Assembly: GCA_003868215.1 (NCBI GenBank)
Contig: QWDQ01000009.1
Location: forward strand, 310,001 to 374,000
Source: Pseudophaeomoniella oleicola
Taxonomy: Eukaryota; Ascomycota; Eurotiomycetes; Phaeomoniellales; Phaeomoniellaceae
Length of the DNA: 64,000 nt
Reading direction: 5' to 3'
Shown here: one piece after another, positions 1 through 10,821 of the stretch
Numbering within the stretch: position 1 is the first letter of the stretch
How the letters are laid out: each line of letters opens with the position of its first letter
The notes under the pieces: model-generated
The model's input: only the letters and a program-made list of their open reading frames with translations
Database searches by the model: none
Told to the model about the DNA's origin: nothing
Translations under genes and position numbers: made by a program

Positions 1-984
1 ACCGAATGGTTCAAAAACGTTCTGTAAATCTTCCTCAGTAATACTGAAATGAATATTGCCGACATATAGACGATGGAATGGAACCGAATTGTGATTTCCA
101 CTTGTAGCTTCAGGGTTACGAGCCTGTCGGTTCTTCTCCGCTTCTGTCAACTGAGCGATGATAGGAATGCCTAAAAGCTTCTGTCCTGTAAGTTGAATAG
201 CTAACGGAACCGACTCTTCGTTTCTGAATTCAACGTAACCAACACTGTATATAGTCAGTATATGACACCAGGTCACTGACGCTGTGAGAGCTTACCCTTT
301 CGACCGTCCGCTGACCCGATCTTTCACAATTTGTGCTTCTTTAACTGGCCCGACCTTCTCAAAGAAGCCGATTAATTCTTTGGTTCGAAGACGAGCAGCA
401 AGCTGTTGAACGAAAACAGTGCGCCTATCACGTTCATCTTCAGTAAGCTGAGGTTCAGGAGTCTTGCTCTTAGGACCTCTCTTTGGACTTTTTGAACTAT
501 GCCGTTCTCTGTCTCTGTCGCGACGTTCTTTACGGCGATCGTCGTCACGGTCGTCACGACCTCTGCCAGCCGGTCGATAATGCCTATCATCATCAGGAGA
601 TCTTGTGCGAGTGTGTCCACGACCACCGCCTCGATAATAGTCACCACGGTAGCGATCCTCTTTCTCACGACGTGAATGGTGACGATCCGAATCGCGGCTT
701 CTGCTACGACGCTTGCTTCTGTGGCTTCCATTAGCACTGCCACGATCGCTTCTCGGGCTTAGGTCTTTGTCCCCATCTCTTTCATGACGACGTTCACGGC
801 TACGATCTCTTCGCTTACGATCTCTGTCTCGATCGCGGGAATCATCTCGATAACGGTCACGCTCGCGACGTTCAGATCGCTCAGACTTGTGGCGGTCTTC
901 TCTGCCGGTTTCCTTTGAGACATCGTCCGCTGCAGATGCGGCTGCAGTTGAATCGAGAAGGGCTTCAATATCGAGACCTGACAT
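1..984 (-). CDS. RBM39/Rsd1-like SR-type splicing factor (3' part beyond window)
   Basis: Nuclear RNA-binding protein of the RBM39/CC1-like family, which couples U2AF-type 3' splice-site recognition to spliceosome assembly. Model: complement(join(<1..244,296..984)). The ATG at 984 starts [12 protein letters not shown]; the longer open frame above it begins with GTG and is not used. Residues about 40-185 are an Arg/Ser/Asp/Glu-rich low-complexity tail full of RD, RS and RE dipeptides. RRM1 begins near residue 188 ([12 protein letters not shown]) and runs across a 51-base intron (245-295) that rejoins as [14 protein letters not shown] linker ending in [13 protein letters not shown] follows, then the start of RRM2 ([17 protein letters not shown]), cut by the window edge. 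Two RRMs after an N-terminal RS tail with this linker is the family signature. The third, UHM-like RRM would lie outside the window. Confidence 0.9.
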
Positions 985-1563
985 GTTGGCGCTCGGTTGG
1001 TTGGCGATCTTAACACACACTTGCAGAGGATGGAATTGTCACTTGGTCTCTGGTTAGACGTTATTCGGCTGAAGTTGGTGAAGCGAACCCTTTAGTTTGC
1101 CAGAGTGGTTATTTTACTGTCAACAGGCTCTCTCAGCTTTCGATGTTCACGGTACCCAGCTTCAACGGAGTAAGACGAAACGAAATCAATATGAAGATGG
1201 AAATGAAAATGTGGTGGTTTAGTGGCGCCCTGTTGAAGGCCGATAGATTTTATGCCCAAGTAGGTTTCGCTTCAAATTGCCCGCAGTCTAGATCACGTGC
1301 GAAGACACAATTAAGAAGAATGAGTTTCAACACGCAGTTGAACATATTGCTAATGCCACAACATTCAAAGGATTAATTTAATAAATATTATGTACCTGAG
1401 ATAGGTAAGACAGGTAGATACTGTTTGAGAGTGGTAATCCACTGCCAACGCCTTTTTATATACATCAACCATGAGCCCTTTGAGCCAGTCCACAGCCTCC
1501 ATCCCTTACGTAGATAAGTCATCAACGCCTCAGCACTATCGTGAAAGATCAAAGGGTGATCAT
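985..1563. other. Intergenic: upstream of the splicing factor, downstream of the fatty-acid hydroxylase
   Basis: Both flanking genes lie on the minus strand, so this holds the splicing-factor promoter and the hydroxylase 3' UTR. Short open frames here have no recognisable protein character. I see no RNA gene or repeat. Confidence 0.6.
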
Positions 1564-2842
1564 CTAGGTTGTCTTCATGGGCTTAGCATATTCCAATTCA
1601 GTACCAAAGACACGATCCCAGAAGCGACTAGTCACACCAAAGCCATTGTCGAAATCCGCGAAGTGATGTGCCAGATGATATTTCTTCAAGTCGCGGTAGT
1701 AGAGAGGAAGGCTACAAAGACGGTCAGTAAGCTCCAAAGTAAAGTAAGGCAACTGCGTACTTTCGGTGATGTAGGAAATAGTGTGTCAGGTCGTAACAGA
1801 TGTAGCCGAAGATGCCACCACAGTAAGCAGCAGTAGCCGCATACCAATTGTAGAAGATCACGGTATGCGCAAATTTCCAGAAAGGAGTTGCAAGCACGAC
1901 AAATAGGGTCGGTGGCATGACAAGTCTGTACCTGTCCATCGGCAGATAATGATGGATACCGTGAAGAAGGAAGTGAAGGGTTATTCCAACCCGATTATCA
2001 GGGAGATAACTGTTATGGGATTAGAAGTTGAAATGTAGCACATCGAAGAATACTCACTAGTCAATGTGGAACAGGAACCGATGCATAAGATACTCTGCCA
2101 AAGTCCAGAAACAGAGTCCGAAAACCCAATATCCAGCAAGCGAAGCACCGGACAGCGCTTCCGAAGCCTTGAGAGTCCCGTATGTGACAAAAGGAAGCCA
2201 AACTATGGGGATAACCCACCAGGCAGTCTTGGTCAAAGGCTCCAAGAAGTTGCCGAACAGAGGCGCCGAAGCACCACCCTTATAATGCCTAGGTCGGTGG
2301 ACTTGTTGTAGATAGAACTCTTTACTGAACCCTCCGAACCAGATTTGCGGGAACAACGGTCTGTTAAGATCCAGGAATTGGTGTACTTTATAATCCGTGT
2401 CCAAGTCCGTCTCCTTCGACAAGTCTTCCTCTGAAGACAAGCCTGTCGATGCATACAATGGTCTCTGCTTCAACTCGCCCTTGATACCGTGTTCACGCAA
2501 GTCCTGATTGCCTTCAGCAGTAGCCGGGAGAGGGATAATATCATCGGGATGATCGCTATCGACTGCGGTCTTGATGACTCTATCGGTAGGCATATACCCG
2601 ATGAGGCTCTCATCCAGTATCTCATATGCGGCTTCTGAGTGGAAATGCGACACCTCGTCCTTCATGATCTCGGTAACATCCTTTCCGCCATATTCCAGAA
2701 TCAAATCTCCGCCACCAGGATGATCGGCCAAGAAGTCTGTCACGTCGAAAACCTTGGTCTCAATGGTGACATAGCAGGACTTGGTCGTGTTATGTGCTGC
2801 AACGTCGACAGCGGTCAAGGTGGGAAGCGTACGGGTAGACAT
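1564..2842 (-). CDS. Sphingolipid fatty-acid 2-hydroxylase (Scs7/FA2H family)
   Basis: ER membrane di-iron enzyme that 2-hydroxylates the very-long-chain fatty acyl group of ceramides. Model: complement(join(1564..1711,1761..2009,2058..2842)), 393 aa, all introns GT..AG (49 and 48 bases) and in phase. The start is the ATG at 2842 (MSTRTLPTLT). Residues about 5-90 form a cytochrome b5 domain with the haem motif HPGGGDLI, followed by a linker. The hydroxylase core has membrane segments and His clusters HRFLFH, HFLLHGIHH, HYFLHH and YHLAHHF, which bind the two irons. The C-terminal GFGVTSRFWDRVFGTEL block is typical of fungal Scs7. Length and domain order match the family, and nothing looks damaged. 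Confidence 0.95.
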
Positions 2843-3468
2843 GCTGAATAGACTGCAAGATGGCGCGCACAATCAGGTGCGAAAAGGAGTGACTGGATTC
2901 AACGAAGACGACGATGGGCGGTATCAGCGATGCAAGGGCCAAGGCGTGAACAAGAGGAAAAGAAAGAAGACATCGGCCACAACAAATGATTGTCTTAGTT
3001 ACCGATAATTATTTCCGGAGGGGATCGCCCCCGAACCAGTGGCGAGACTTTTCAACCCGGATATTTGCGGTAATTACTTTAGGTCTGTCGAGACCCTGGT
3101 AATTATTAAACAATGGAACCAAATCACCTGAATAGCGGGAGATAGGATAGGGGGGAAGAGCTTAATTGATCCTATGAAAAAGTCGATGCTCTATTTCAAA
3201 GTGTTGAGGTAATTAGATAGCCTGAGTAAGCACGCTGCTGCCAGTACCGGCATACATAGAACAGACCTCCTACGTAGTAAGGTACCTAAGGTACCTAGGT
3301 AGTGACGATGTACCCCATCTTTGGTAGAATGGGCTTACAGTAACATCTCTCAGTATCTGGCTCTGCTGCATGTCGTCCCCTCTTATGCCCTCCTTCATTC
3401 GCTGTTGCGTTTTTTCTCCTTCACTGTTGACCTCGTTCGGACCATCAAGATTTCAGTCCTAGAACCTT
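2843..3468. other. Intergenic with palindromic TACGTA/TACCTAGGTA cluster
   Basis: Promoter side of the hydroxylase and 3' side of the nitrilase-like gene. Positions 3270-3302 carry CTACGTAGTA followed by GGTACC and CCTAGG units, one of the recurrent short palindromic intergenic motifs in this window. No gene is seen. Confidence 0.6.
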
Positions 3469-4521
3469 TTATACGAGGGTCTCCTTATTCTCTGTTCGAG
3501 GGCTATTATGTCGATAGACATAGTGCCAATCCGACTTAGCCAAATCTTCCCTTACTTTATAGTTTGCCTCTGCGTCCCTTATGATCTGCATATCAATGTC
3601 TGCTATTACCATACCCTCTTTGTCGTTCAATTTGGTCAATGTTCCAATGAAAGGGACAGCAATCTGACTCTCCCCAACGCAGATGTTTTTGACATCTGCC
3701 CTCTGAGTAGAGGGATTCCCGCCGTTGGCGAAGATGATGGCACAGGTATTCTCGAAACATCTGGAAATTATCATGCTGTTGAGAACTAGTTGCTCACAAT
3801 TGGCGTTGTATTTCAATCCTGCACCAGAGGCTTCGGCCAGAGTCCAATATGAAGGGATGATAATGATCTCAGCCCCTCCAGCTATCAGCTCCCGAAAGGC
3901 TTCCGGGAATGCCAGGTCCCAGCATGCAAGCATTCCGACCTTCCCAAGTGGACTATCGATGACTGGGTGTGGCTCTTCAACAGCTGACGTTAAGTGGCCT
4001 CTTTCAGAGTGCCAAAGATTCTTCTTTTGACATGATCCAAGAATCTTGCCATGGTTATCAATGAAATAAAGGACGTTTGTGAAAATAGGCCGGTCGGAGC
4101 TAGCACCTTTGCAGGTCGAGCAATTGGGAGGGCAGGTGGGAGAAGGATGCTGCTCGACAATGGTACCAGGTACAATACAAATACTGAGTTCAATTGCAAG
4201 CGCACAATAAGACTCCAGGTACTTCTTGTATTGTGCTGCCTGTGATGCCCATTCTGGATGATCTGGCTCCCAAGCATTGAGATGGAATATGTGGATAATC
4301 AGCCGATGGTCCTCATAGATGTAACCCACTCACTCAGGTAAGACAGCAAGTAGAGCCCCTTGGGCGGCTGCCTCTCGTATGAACCCGCATGCTCTCCGAT
4401 GATTCGTATCCGGGGCCAGGGGCTGTTTGATTTGCGGATCAGCTCATATTGCTGAAATCAGTGAGCGCTCCAAAAGTACCTCGCAGAACAGCTGAATTGC
4501 AGCAACCCTATAAATGGCCAT
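3469..4521 (-). CDS. Carbon-nitrogen hydrolase (nitrilase superfamily), one non-canonical splice site
   Basis: Member of the nitrilase/amidase superfamily, which hydrolyses C-N bonds of nitriles or amides; the substrate cannot be told. Best model: complement(join(3469..4288,4334..4422,4480..4521)), 316 aa. Exon 1 gives MAIYRVAAIQLFCE. A GT..AG intron (4423-4479) leads to PLAPDTNH...AVLPE with the catalytic Glu. The last exon holds the catalytic Lys (KKNLWHSERGH) and Cys (LACWDLAFPE). Family alignment requires PE to join FHLNAWEPDHPEW, and the donor GTGAGT at 4333 fits. However, the position where AG should end the intron (4289-4290) reads AT. Either this is a rare GT..AT intron, or the acceptor is mutated and the gene is failing, or there is a base error. 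If unspliced, a stop follows directly after the catalytic Glu. The last exon is otherwise fully open. Confidence 0.75.
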
Positions 4522-5000
4522 GTTTCAGTCAACGAACGTACAAACTGCCGTTCTCTATAACTGTCTGGTCAGCCGACTCGCACTTTCCCCGACGTGCAAT
4601 GCTCATCAATAGAACCGTAAGATGATACCTTGAATGTAACGCGGGACCCCGTCGGCGATAGTGCCCTACTTGATACGATTTCACGGACTAAACCGCCGAA
4701 GCCAAGTCCCGCGGATGCCGGGCTTAATCCAGAGGTTCGAGCATTTGCCAACCTTTATGTCCGCTGCGGTAGAAGGCCACACCTGCGAGACGACTTGCAT
4801 ACTACTCCAGACCACAGCATTGGGAAACAAGCTATGTGATGGATCGAAACGACAGGGGAAGCATCGAATCATTCAGCGCATGCACGTGTACTAAGGCATG
4901 AGGATTCTGCTGAACAGAGACGATTAGCTACGTTCCTCAACCCTTACAGCGCCATTAACGGAGATAGTTCATGTGGCAAGTTCATCAATGTCTTTGCACG
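4522..5000. other. Intergenic, nothing recognised
   Basis: Promoter side of the nitrilase-like gene and 3' side of the HET protein. Several short overlapping open frames are present but none has family features. No repeat or RNA gene is seen. Confidence 0.5.
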
Positions 5001-7097
5001 TCATATAAGCCTTATTTTGATCTCGCCCTCCCTTGCAGAAGCTATGGTAGGCCCATTTGGCCCATCAGATGGTCTGCACACTTCTTCCTGATCTGTCTGA
5101 CGGTAACCAAACAGTCTGGTGAGCCCTATCCTCTTATACGTGCCGGGAGGCTCACTGGCCTGAAGTTGAAGTAGCAGGCACGTAAGATGTTTGATAGAAC
5201 CGTCTCTCTCCCATGCAGCTGGAAGACAATATATCTGGGCGCCGGCACCAAAGATATGGGTGTCAGTCATGCGGCTGTCCAGATAGACGGTGCTGTGCTT
5301 CTGCCCGTATCCTTTCCCTTTCCTCATCAAGCGCCAATAGACAGCGGACGATCCAAATCGACGGGAGTCCGTGACTTTGACCTTCTTAAGTACGCCGAGT
5401 TGACCACAAAGCTGAATGTACGAACCTTCCTCAACCAGGCCGAAAGGGTCATTGTTTCTGCACTTCATCTGGATATTGTCGACAGCTATTAGAAGATCAT
5501 CCTTGCTGTGTTGACCAAATTTGATGCCCCTCAAAGTGTCCACTGATGCCCATGAAAAGGAAGGGGCACGGTATTCCCTTGGACGAACGGGGTCAGATGC
5601 ATATTGCCCATGGTCACCTCTGTTCACTCGCCACAGCATTTGGACGCCGAGATGGCTGCTCCAAAGCCCTGCGACGTACACGTCCTCATTTCCAAACTTC
5701 GGCTGCATGACCTTGGCGATACCAGCTAGGGCGATCAGCTTGTCTTTACTTTGCGTCAACTGCATCCGAGAGTAGACCTCTACCACGCGGTTCCAATGTG
5801 CATCCGGGTCTCCGTGACTGCCAAGTACAGTATGCTTCAGCCGAAGCGCAGTCGTAACCGGTGTCGCAAGCAAAGAGATCTCCGGTAGGCCACCTGGGAA
5901 TGTCTCGGCTGCATCTAATTGACAGCATTCAAAAGCGAGCTGGTCTTTGCAAAAATGCAGAACCCTCGGAGCCATCAACCTCTCTTGCAGAACCCAACCT
6001 CGTCGATTAACAGGCCCACCCTCTACCCTATCTTCCCAAAAAGAGGCATCTATAATCGTGCATATCTCCTGTCTCTGTCCTAGTCCCATGCCGTAGGTAT
6101 TCAAGGCAACTTCGTCGATCAATAGGTGTTGTGGATTTCGGTCGACAAAGAGACCTCCATTACTATCACTTGATGCTGTTGCCGAGATGTTACAGTATGA
6201 ATTTAAATATATATGATGCATGCGCGTCGACTCTGAGAGCCAGTCTTTGAAGCACATTTCGTCAAAGTCACTCTGTTCAGCACCACCAAGCGTCCGGTCA
6301 CTTCCTACTTGGAAGATACAAAGCGAGTCGATCCAAAGATAGCGGATGGCAAGCCGAGAGGCAACTGCAATTGCTTCTTGAAACGTTTTGGGTAATGTGC
6401 ACACAGCGACGCCATTTTGCAGTGTCCTTAGTGTCCTCGGGTTAAGTGTATACGCAGATGTAACGTTGCCCCAGCAGTGACTCAAGGTGACGTAGCGGAT
6501 ATCAGATCCAAGCTGCTGGGTGTCTCTGGTTAAGACGACTCGTACCATTGCCTCGGAGTCCGGCGAGGCTGACTGCAAGTCGAGAAGGCGAGTTGGGAGA
6601 TCATCTTGACTCGATGAGGCACGAGGACACTCATGCAGACTAAGGCACTGATCAATCCACGATTTCGCAAGGTCCATAACCTCATCTGACGATGTACTTG
6701 TCGACCGTGGGGCGGATCTAGTAATCCCGGAGAGTTTGTCTTGTTGGTGACTCGCATCATCTTCCCAGGTTCTCGATCTATGATGATCATCAAGCTCACC
6801 GCGAGGCTTCAATATAAAAGTGCTTACTCTTTCGTTGTCGTCCAATTTGAAATCAAGGCGATAGGCTTCGGTTCCGAGACTTGAAAGGGATGCTTTGGTG
6901 ACTAAAGGGCCATCCTTCTTATACTTGGGGTTATCCTTCACCTTTGCCCAGATTATACGGCACAGCGAACAATCTTGTTCTGCAGATACCCGAAGTCCGT
7001 CGCCATGGATCTGGTGTTGAAAGAACAGATCCCACGTGCCTTTCCAAATATAGCCTCTCTGCTCCTCAAGCATAAGCCGGCATACTTCACAAATCAT
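5001..7097 (-). CDS. HET-domain (heterokaryon incompatibility) protein
   Basis: Single-exon gene of 698 aa. HET-domain proteins act in non-self recognition and regulated cell death after fusion of unlike hyphae, but most paralogs have no assigned partner. Seen: an N-terminal Cys pair arrangement (C3-C6 and C43-C46, CEVC...CSLC) common in fungal HET proteins. The HET domain starts near residue 200 with YVTLSHCWG, continues LPKTFQEAI, LAIRYLWIDSLCIFQ, then NISATASSDSNGGLF and RRGWVLQERLMAPRVLHF. The C-terminal third is a variable region with no NACHT, WD40 or ankyrin repeats. The start ATG at 7097 opens the Cys-rich motif directly. It looks intact. It diverges from a Nudix gene across about 500 bases. 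Confidence 0.93.
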   Translation of the reverse strand: MICEVCRLMLEEQRGYIWKGTWDLFFQHQIHGDGLRVSAEQDCSLCRIIWAKVKDNPKYKKDGPLVTKASLSSLGTEAYRLDFKLDDNERVSTFILKPRGELDDHHRSRTWEDDASHQQDKLSGITRSAPRSTSTSSDEVMDLAKSWIDQCLSLHECPRASSSQDDLPTRLLDLQSASPDSEAMVRVVLTRDTQQLGSDIRYVTLSHCWGNVTSAYTLNPRTLRTLQNGVAVCTLPKTFQEAIAVASRLAIRYLWIDSLCIFQVGSDRTLGGAEQSDFDEMCFKDWLSESTRMHHIYLNSYCNISATASSDSNGGLFVDRNPQHLLIDEVALNTYGMGLGQRQEICTIIDASFWEDRVEGGPVNRRGWVLQERLMAPRVLHFCKDQLAFECCQLDAAETFPGGLPEISLLATPVTTALRLKHTVLGSHGDPDAHWNRVVEVYSRMQLTQSKDKLIALAGIAKVMQPKFGNEDVYVAGLWSSHLGVQMLWRVNRGDHGQYASDPVRPREYRAPSFSWASVDTLRGIKFGQHSKDDLLIAVDNIQMKCRNNDPFGLVEEGSYIQLCGQLGVLKKVKVTDSRRFGSSAVYWRLMRKGKGYGQKHSTVYLDSRMTDTHIFGAGAQIYCLPAAWERDGSIKHLTCLLLQLQASEPPGTYKRIGLTRLFGYRQTDQEEVCRPSDGPNGPTIASAREGEIKIRLI

Positions 7098-7601
7098 TAT
7101 AGTGAAGCTGTTTTGACTCGACCACCAAGCTCTCCGACATGTCTAACTGATCAGCTTTTCGACAGATGCATCGCAAGCAAGTAAGCAGCCAACGTTCCAT
7201 AAGAACGAGTTGGTCATCATGAGCAATAGTCAACAGTGGCGGTCCGAAGTCCGCTGTGACGTCTGTGTGGTTGCCTTGCGCCTGGCGCCAAAAGACAATC
7301 CCTGCTTAGCTAGTAGGTAGATAGTCGCCATGGAATTGGGGGCCGATTTAGGTACTGTACAACCCAGCCTTACATTGTGTAACCGCGCTGGGACAACAGG
7401 TCGGTGTCTGCCTACAACGCCAGTACACACTGTGCGATATCGAAAGCCTCATTATCCTTTTCACGTTCTGCATACATCTTCCAGGTTTCCAGACGAGAAG
7501 TTAGAGGGCTTGACACCTCTTGTCTCCAAGTAGATTTCAATTAGCAGCACTAATTCTCATTTGATGATCATCTCACACCGGACTGATGGACTGTGAGAAA
7601 A
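7098..7601. promoter_or_regulatory. Divergent promoter between HET gene and Nudix gene
   Basis: Holds the upstream regions of two divergently read genes. No clear TATA box or known operator was picked out by eye, and no additional gene is seen. Confidence 0.4.
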
Positions 7602-8423
7602 ATGTCTTGCTTTGAGCTTCCCGAAAAAGCTTCTGTTGTTGTCAATCTGCCCTCCAATATAACCAAAGAGCAACTGTTGAACTTCCCAGCCTTTACCAAC
7701 TGGTTATCGACTTTGCGGCGGTCGCTCGAGCTGCAGCTAACTGACGACAAACATCCATTTCACGAGACACCATACTCTCTTCGGAGCATCACCATTCAGT
7801 CCGTCGATTGGTTTGGGCCGAATAAGATTGGTTTTATCAAACTGGTAGCCGACGTGTCCACTATTCGCGATGGCAAGAAGGACAGTCTATCAGGCATTGT
7901 ATTCTTACGAGGAGGAAGTGTAGCAATGCTCATTGTTCTTCGGCCGAGGGGTTCACGGGATGAGCGATACGTCGTTATGACTGAACAACCTCGAGTACCA
8001 GCGGGAGACCTCACGTTCATGGAGATCCCCGCAGGTATCATTGAGGAAGGCTCATTCGCTGGGAACGCTGCAAGAGAAATCGAAGAGGAAACGGGTATGG
8101 TGATTCCCGAGAACGAGCTTGTCAACCTCACAAGCAAAGCGCTGGGAGAATCGGCAAAGGAAAAGGATCATCTCCAAAAGGCCATGTATCCCAGTCCAGG
8201 CGGATCGGACGAATATATACCAATTTTCTTATGGGAGAAAGAAGTCGATCGGGATTTCATCGATGACCTGAGGGGGAAGCTTACAGGGCTAAGGACACAA
8301 GGAGAGAAGATCACTTTGCGCTTAGTTGATTATGAGACTCTCTGGCTGGAAGGTGCTCGTGATGCGAAGACGCTGGCCGCCTGGGCACTCTATGAGGGAT
8401 TGAAAAGAGCCGGCAGGATCTGA
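7602..8423 (+). CDS. Nudix hydrolase, ADP-sugar pyrophosphatase-like
   Basis: Single-exon gene of 273 aa from the ATG at 7602 (MSCFELPEK); the open frame begins nine bases earlier with GTG. Nudix enzymes cleave nucleoside diphosphates linked to another moiety, using Mg2+ held by the Nudix box. The box lies near residues 146-168: G-I-I-E-E-G-S-F-A-G-N-A-A-R-E-I-E-E-E-T-G-M, which fits GX5EX7REUXEEXGU. The preceding strand (RYVVMTEQPRVPAGDL...EIPAG) resembles the ADP-ribose/ADP-glucose pyrophosphatase subfamily. The N-terminal 90 residues are a fungal extension. No targeting signal is visible. Substrate assignment is inference. Confidence 0.88.
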   Translation: MSCFELPEKASVVVNLPSNITKEQLLNFPAFTNWLSTLRRSLELQLTDDKHPFHETPYSLRSITIQSVDWFGPNKIGFIKLVADVSTIRDGKKDSLSGIVFLRGGSVAMLIVLRPRGSRDERYVVMTEQPRVPAGDLTFMEIPAGIIEEGSFAGNAAREIEEETGMVIPENELVNLTSKALGESAKEKDHLQKAMYPSPGGSDEYIPIFLWEKEVDRDFIDDLRGKLTGLRTQGEKITLRLVDYETLWLEGARDAKTLAAWALYEGLKRAGRI

Positions 8424-9015
8424 ATGATCCAAGATGCGGGTTCCGGGATGTGTGACCAGAGTCCGACTAATTGCGGGTATAGATAGATACCCAGGTAGCC
8501 GACGTCGAAGGGAGGCTCTCGTCTACCATATTCTTTCTCCAGATATGGCCGCTCTTATGTTGGGAAGGGGGTCTCTTGGATTTGGGATGATACGATATGT
8601 TTCAGACTTGATTCTACGGTTAGAAACTAGGCAGTGATTTCAACACATAGTGAGGGCGAGGTGAAATACTCTTCAGCAGCTCAAGGGGTAAATGGTGTAC
8701 TGTAGGTACGTGGCTCGTTTCATTTTACGACATTCACTATCAATGTTATAGCCACGCGGGGCTTTTTCAAGGTGGTTGATGCCTGCTGATGGTTATACTG
8801 ACACCGTTTGATCATATCCTTTTGTATCTCTTCATCTTGACTCTCATATATTTTCATATATGTCGTGAAGTTCCAGTAAGGTGCGCTTCCATACCAGTCT
8901 GCCGTACATCCCCTCCGTTACGAACTTCGAAACACATCTTTGAGAATCCCCAACACCAAGCAAGGAGTCTCGAAATGCTATCAGGGACGAATCAAGCTGT
9001 TGACTACAAATAGAC
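8424..9015. other. Intergenic, nothing recognised
   Basis: Lies between two plus-strand genes; holds the Nudix 3' UTR and the promoter of the PHD-finger gene. Only short open frames without protein features. Confidence 0.5.
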
Positions 9016-10821
9016 ATGCGGATCAGCTTTGCGGAGGGAGAACAACAACTCGATAAGCAGAACGAATGCGATGACAAGATTTGGCTGGCTAATGCCAGTC
9101 CTCGGTCATTCGCGGGTTATGTTGACGAAGGTCTCACTGATGCTGATACATGGGGTTATATACTTAAGGCCAACCCTCGCCTGTTCAGTAAGCTGCTTGC
9201 AAATACTCGGAAGACCAGCTCCTCCCAGGTCCCATTTACAGGATCAGAACCAACGTCAGCATCTGAACATGGTGTACACAACGCCACACAGGGTGAACGA
9301 AACTTGATACAAAAATTCAAACAACAGTTCAAAAACAAAACGCCTGGCAAAAGAATTGCATCTGATCTAGATAGTCTGGAGCTACAAATGACGGAACACA
9401 ATGGCAGGCTTCAAGCAAGAGATAGATGCAAGCGCACACCCGTATCGCAGAATTCCAAGATACCTGTACTGTCGGCGCCACGAAAACCTACGATCATGCA
9501 AGCGGCTCTGCAAGCTCACACTACCACCTATGATGGATGTCAAGACAAAGATCCCACTTTACGCTGCGAGATCTCCGGAGTTGCTGAGGATATGATGCCA
9601 GAACCACTCGGAGATTCTACATATCTGCCGTTAATCAAGTTGGCAGAGTGCGGTAATCAAGAAAATGACCCCGATTATGATATCGATTCCTTCAGAAATC
9701 GATACAGATATACCGATATGTCAAACTCTTTTCAGACACTGTCCGAAAGGGCAACTCACGAGGCGGATACAAAAGACACGCTTCGGATACTAGAGAGGAT
9801 CGACAGAAAGCGAAAGATAAACGCGCTGTGCCAACCTGGGCCTGTTGAGGATCCGACATTGAGAATCTTCGCCCCCGTTGATCGTGTTCCCTGGGATCCC
9901 CCGTACAAGAAACAAGGTCGGAGACCATACGATAAATGGAAGCGGAAGAAAGTTACGAACAAGCGAGGGAAGGAACAGCTCCAGAGCGCAAGAGACCGGC
10001 AAAGCTTCGTTATGCAAGCGATCAGGGAATCGAACTCCGAGGAACGGGTGTGTTCCTGTCAAGAGCCAGCTCGAAATACTGCTCTTGTAGAGTGTCTGGG
10101 AGAATACTGTCTGTTTGGAAAATTCCATGCTAGGTGTGTCGACATTGAACCATTTGACAAGACAAAGCGTGAGTCCACCTATGACAGGCAATGAGCTAGC
10201 ATCCAGAATTAACACAAGAATATAGAACCATGGTACTGTCCATCATGTTCAGAAACCTCCAACGGAAAGACCAAACGGAACGATGGCGAAGCATCTTCTC
10301 AGCAAGACCCGGTCGCTCCAAAAGTGCCCAGTACCATGGCTCACGAGCTCATAGACCATGCGTTCGTCACCAGCGACTCAGAGAAAACATCTCTGAAGCA
10401 CTCCAGCACTACACATTTGTCTCCAATTCCTGCCTCTCCATCTGTTCTCGCTCTCTCGACAAGGGCCTCAACAAAAGACACATCCGAAAACAACAGTCCC
10501 AGTCGTCTCCTCGAATTGTCATCTGACCCATTCATCTTCCAAGACATCATCGACGACACACTCGATCCGACACACAGCATCGATGGTCGCTTTCGCGAAC
10601 CTGACCTAACAACAAAGGCTGGCAGCAGCAAACCGAGTCCTCCCATTCTCAAGCAACACGATCCCCGAGAAGCCAAATATTACGAAACATCGACGACAAC
10701 CCTCGTCACCGCTCCTAGAAGAGAAGTTGCAGATCATATCCCAACCAGCGACGGAACGCAGACCCATGAAATCAAACATCACACCTTTGTTCCCACACCC
10801 CAGCGTCGTTTCTGGGCTTGA
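9016..10821 (+). CDS. PHD-finger protein, function unassigned
   Basis: Model: join(9016..10168,10226..10821), 582 aa. The intron (57 bases, GT..AG) falls inside the zinc finger, and splicing is needed to complete it. The PHD finger lies around residues 346-400: CSC, then VECLGEYC, then FHARC, then (after the intron) WYCPSC, giving the C4HC3 zinc ligands in the order seen in ING-type PHD fingers that read histone H3 tails. The N-terminal 340 residues are hydrophilic and not recognised. The C-terminal 180 residues are Ser/Thr/Pro-rich and look disordered. A chromatin role is inferred from the finger alone. The combination of a long unknown N-terminus with a central PHD is not a family I can name. 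Confidence 0.8.

Noticed and set aside
292-1020. GTG-initiated longer N-terminus of the splicing factor
   Set aside because: The ATG at 984 starts the conserved [10 protein letters not shown] segment; GTG starts are not expected in a nuclear fungal gene.
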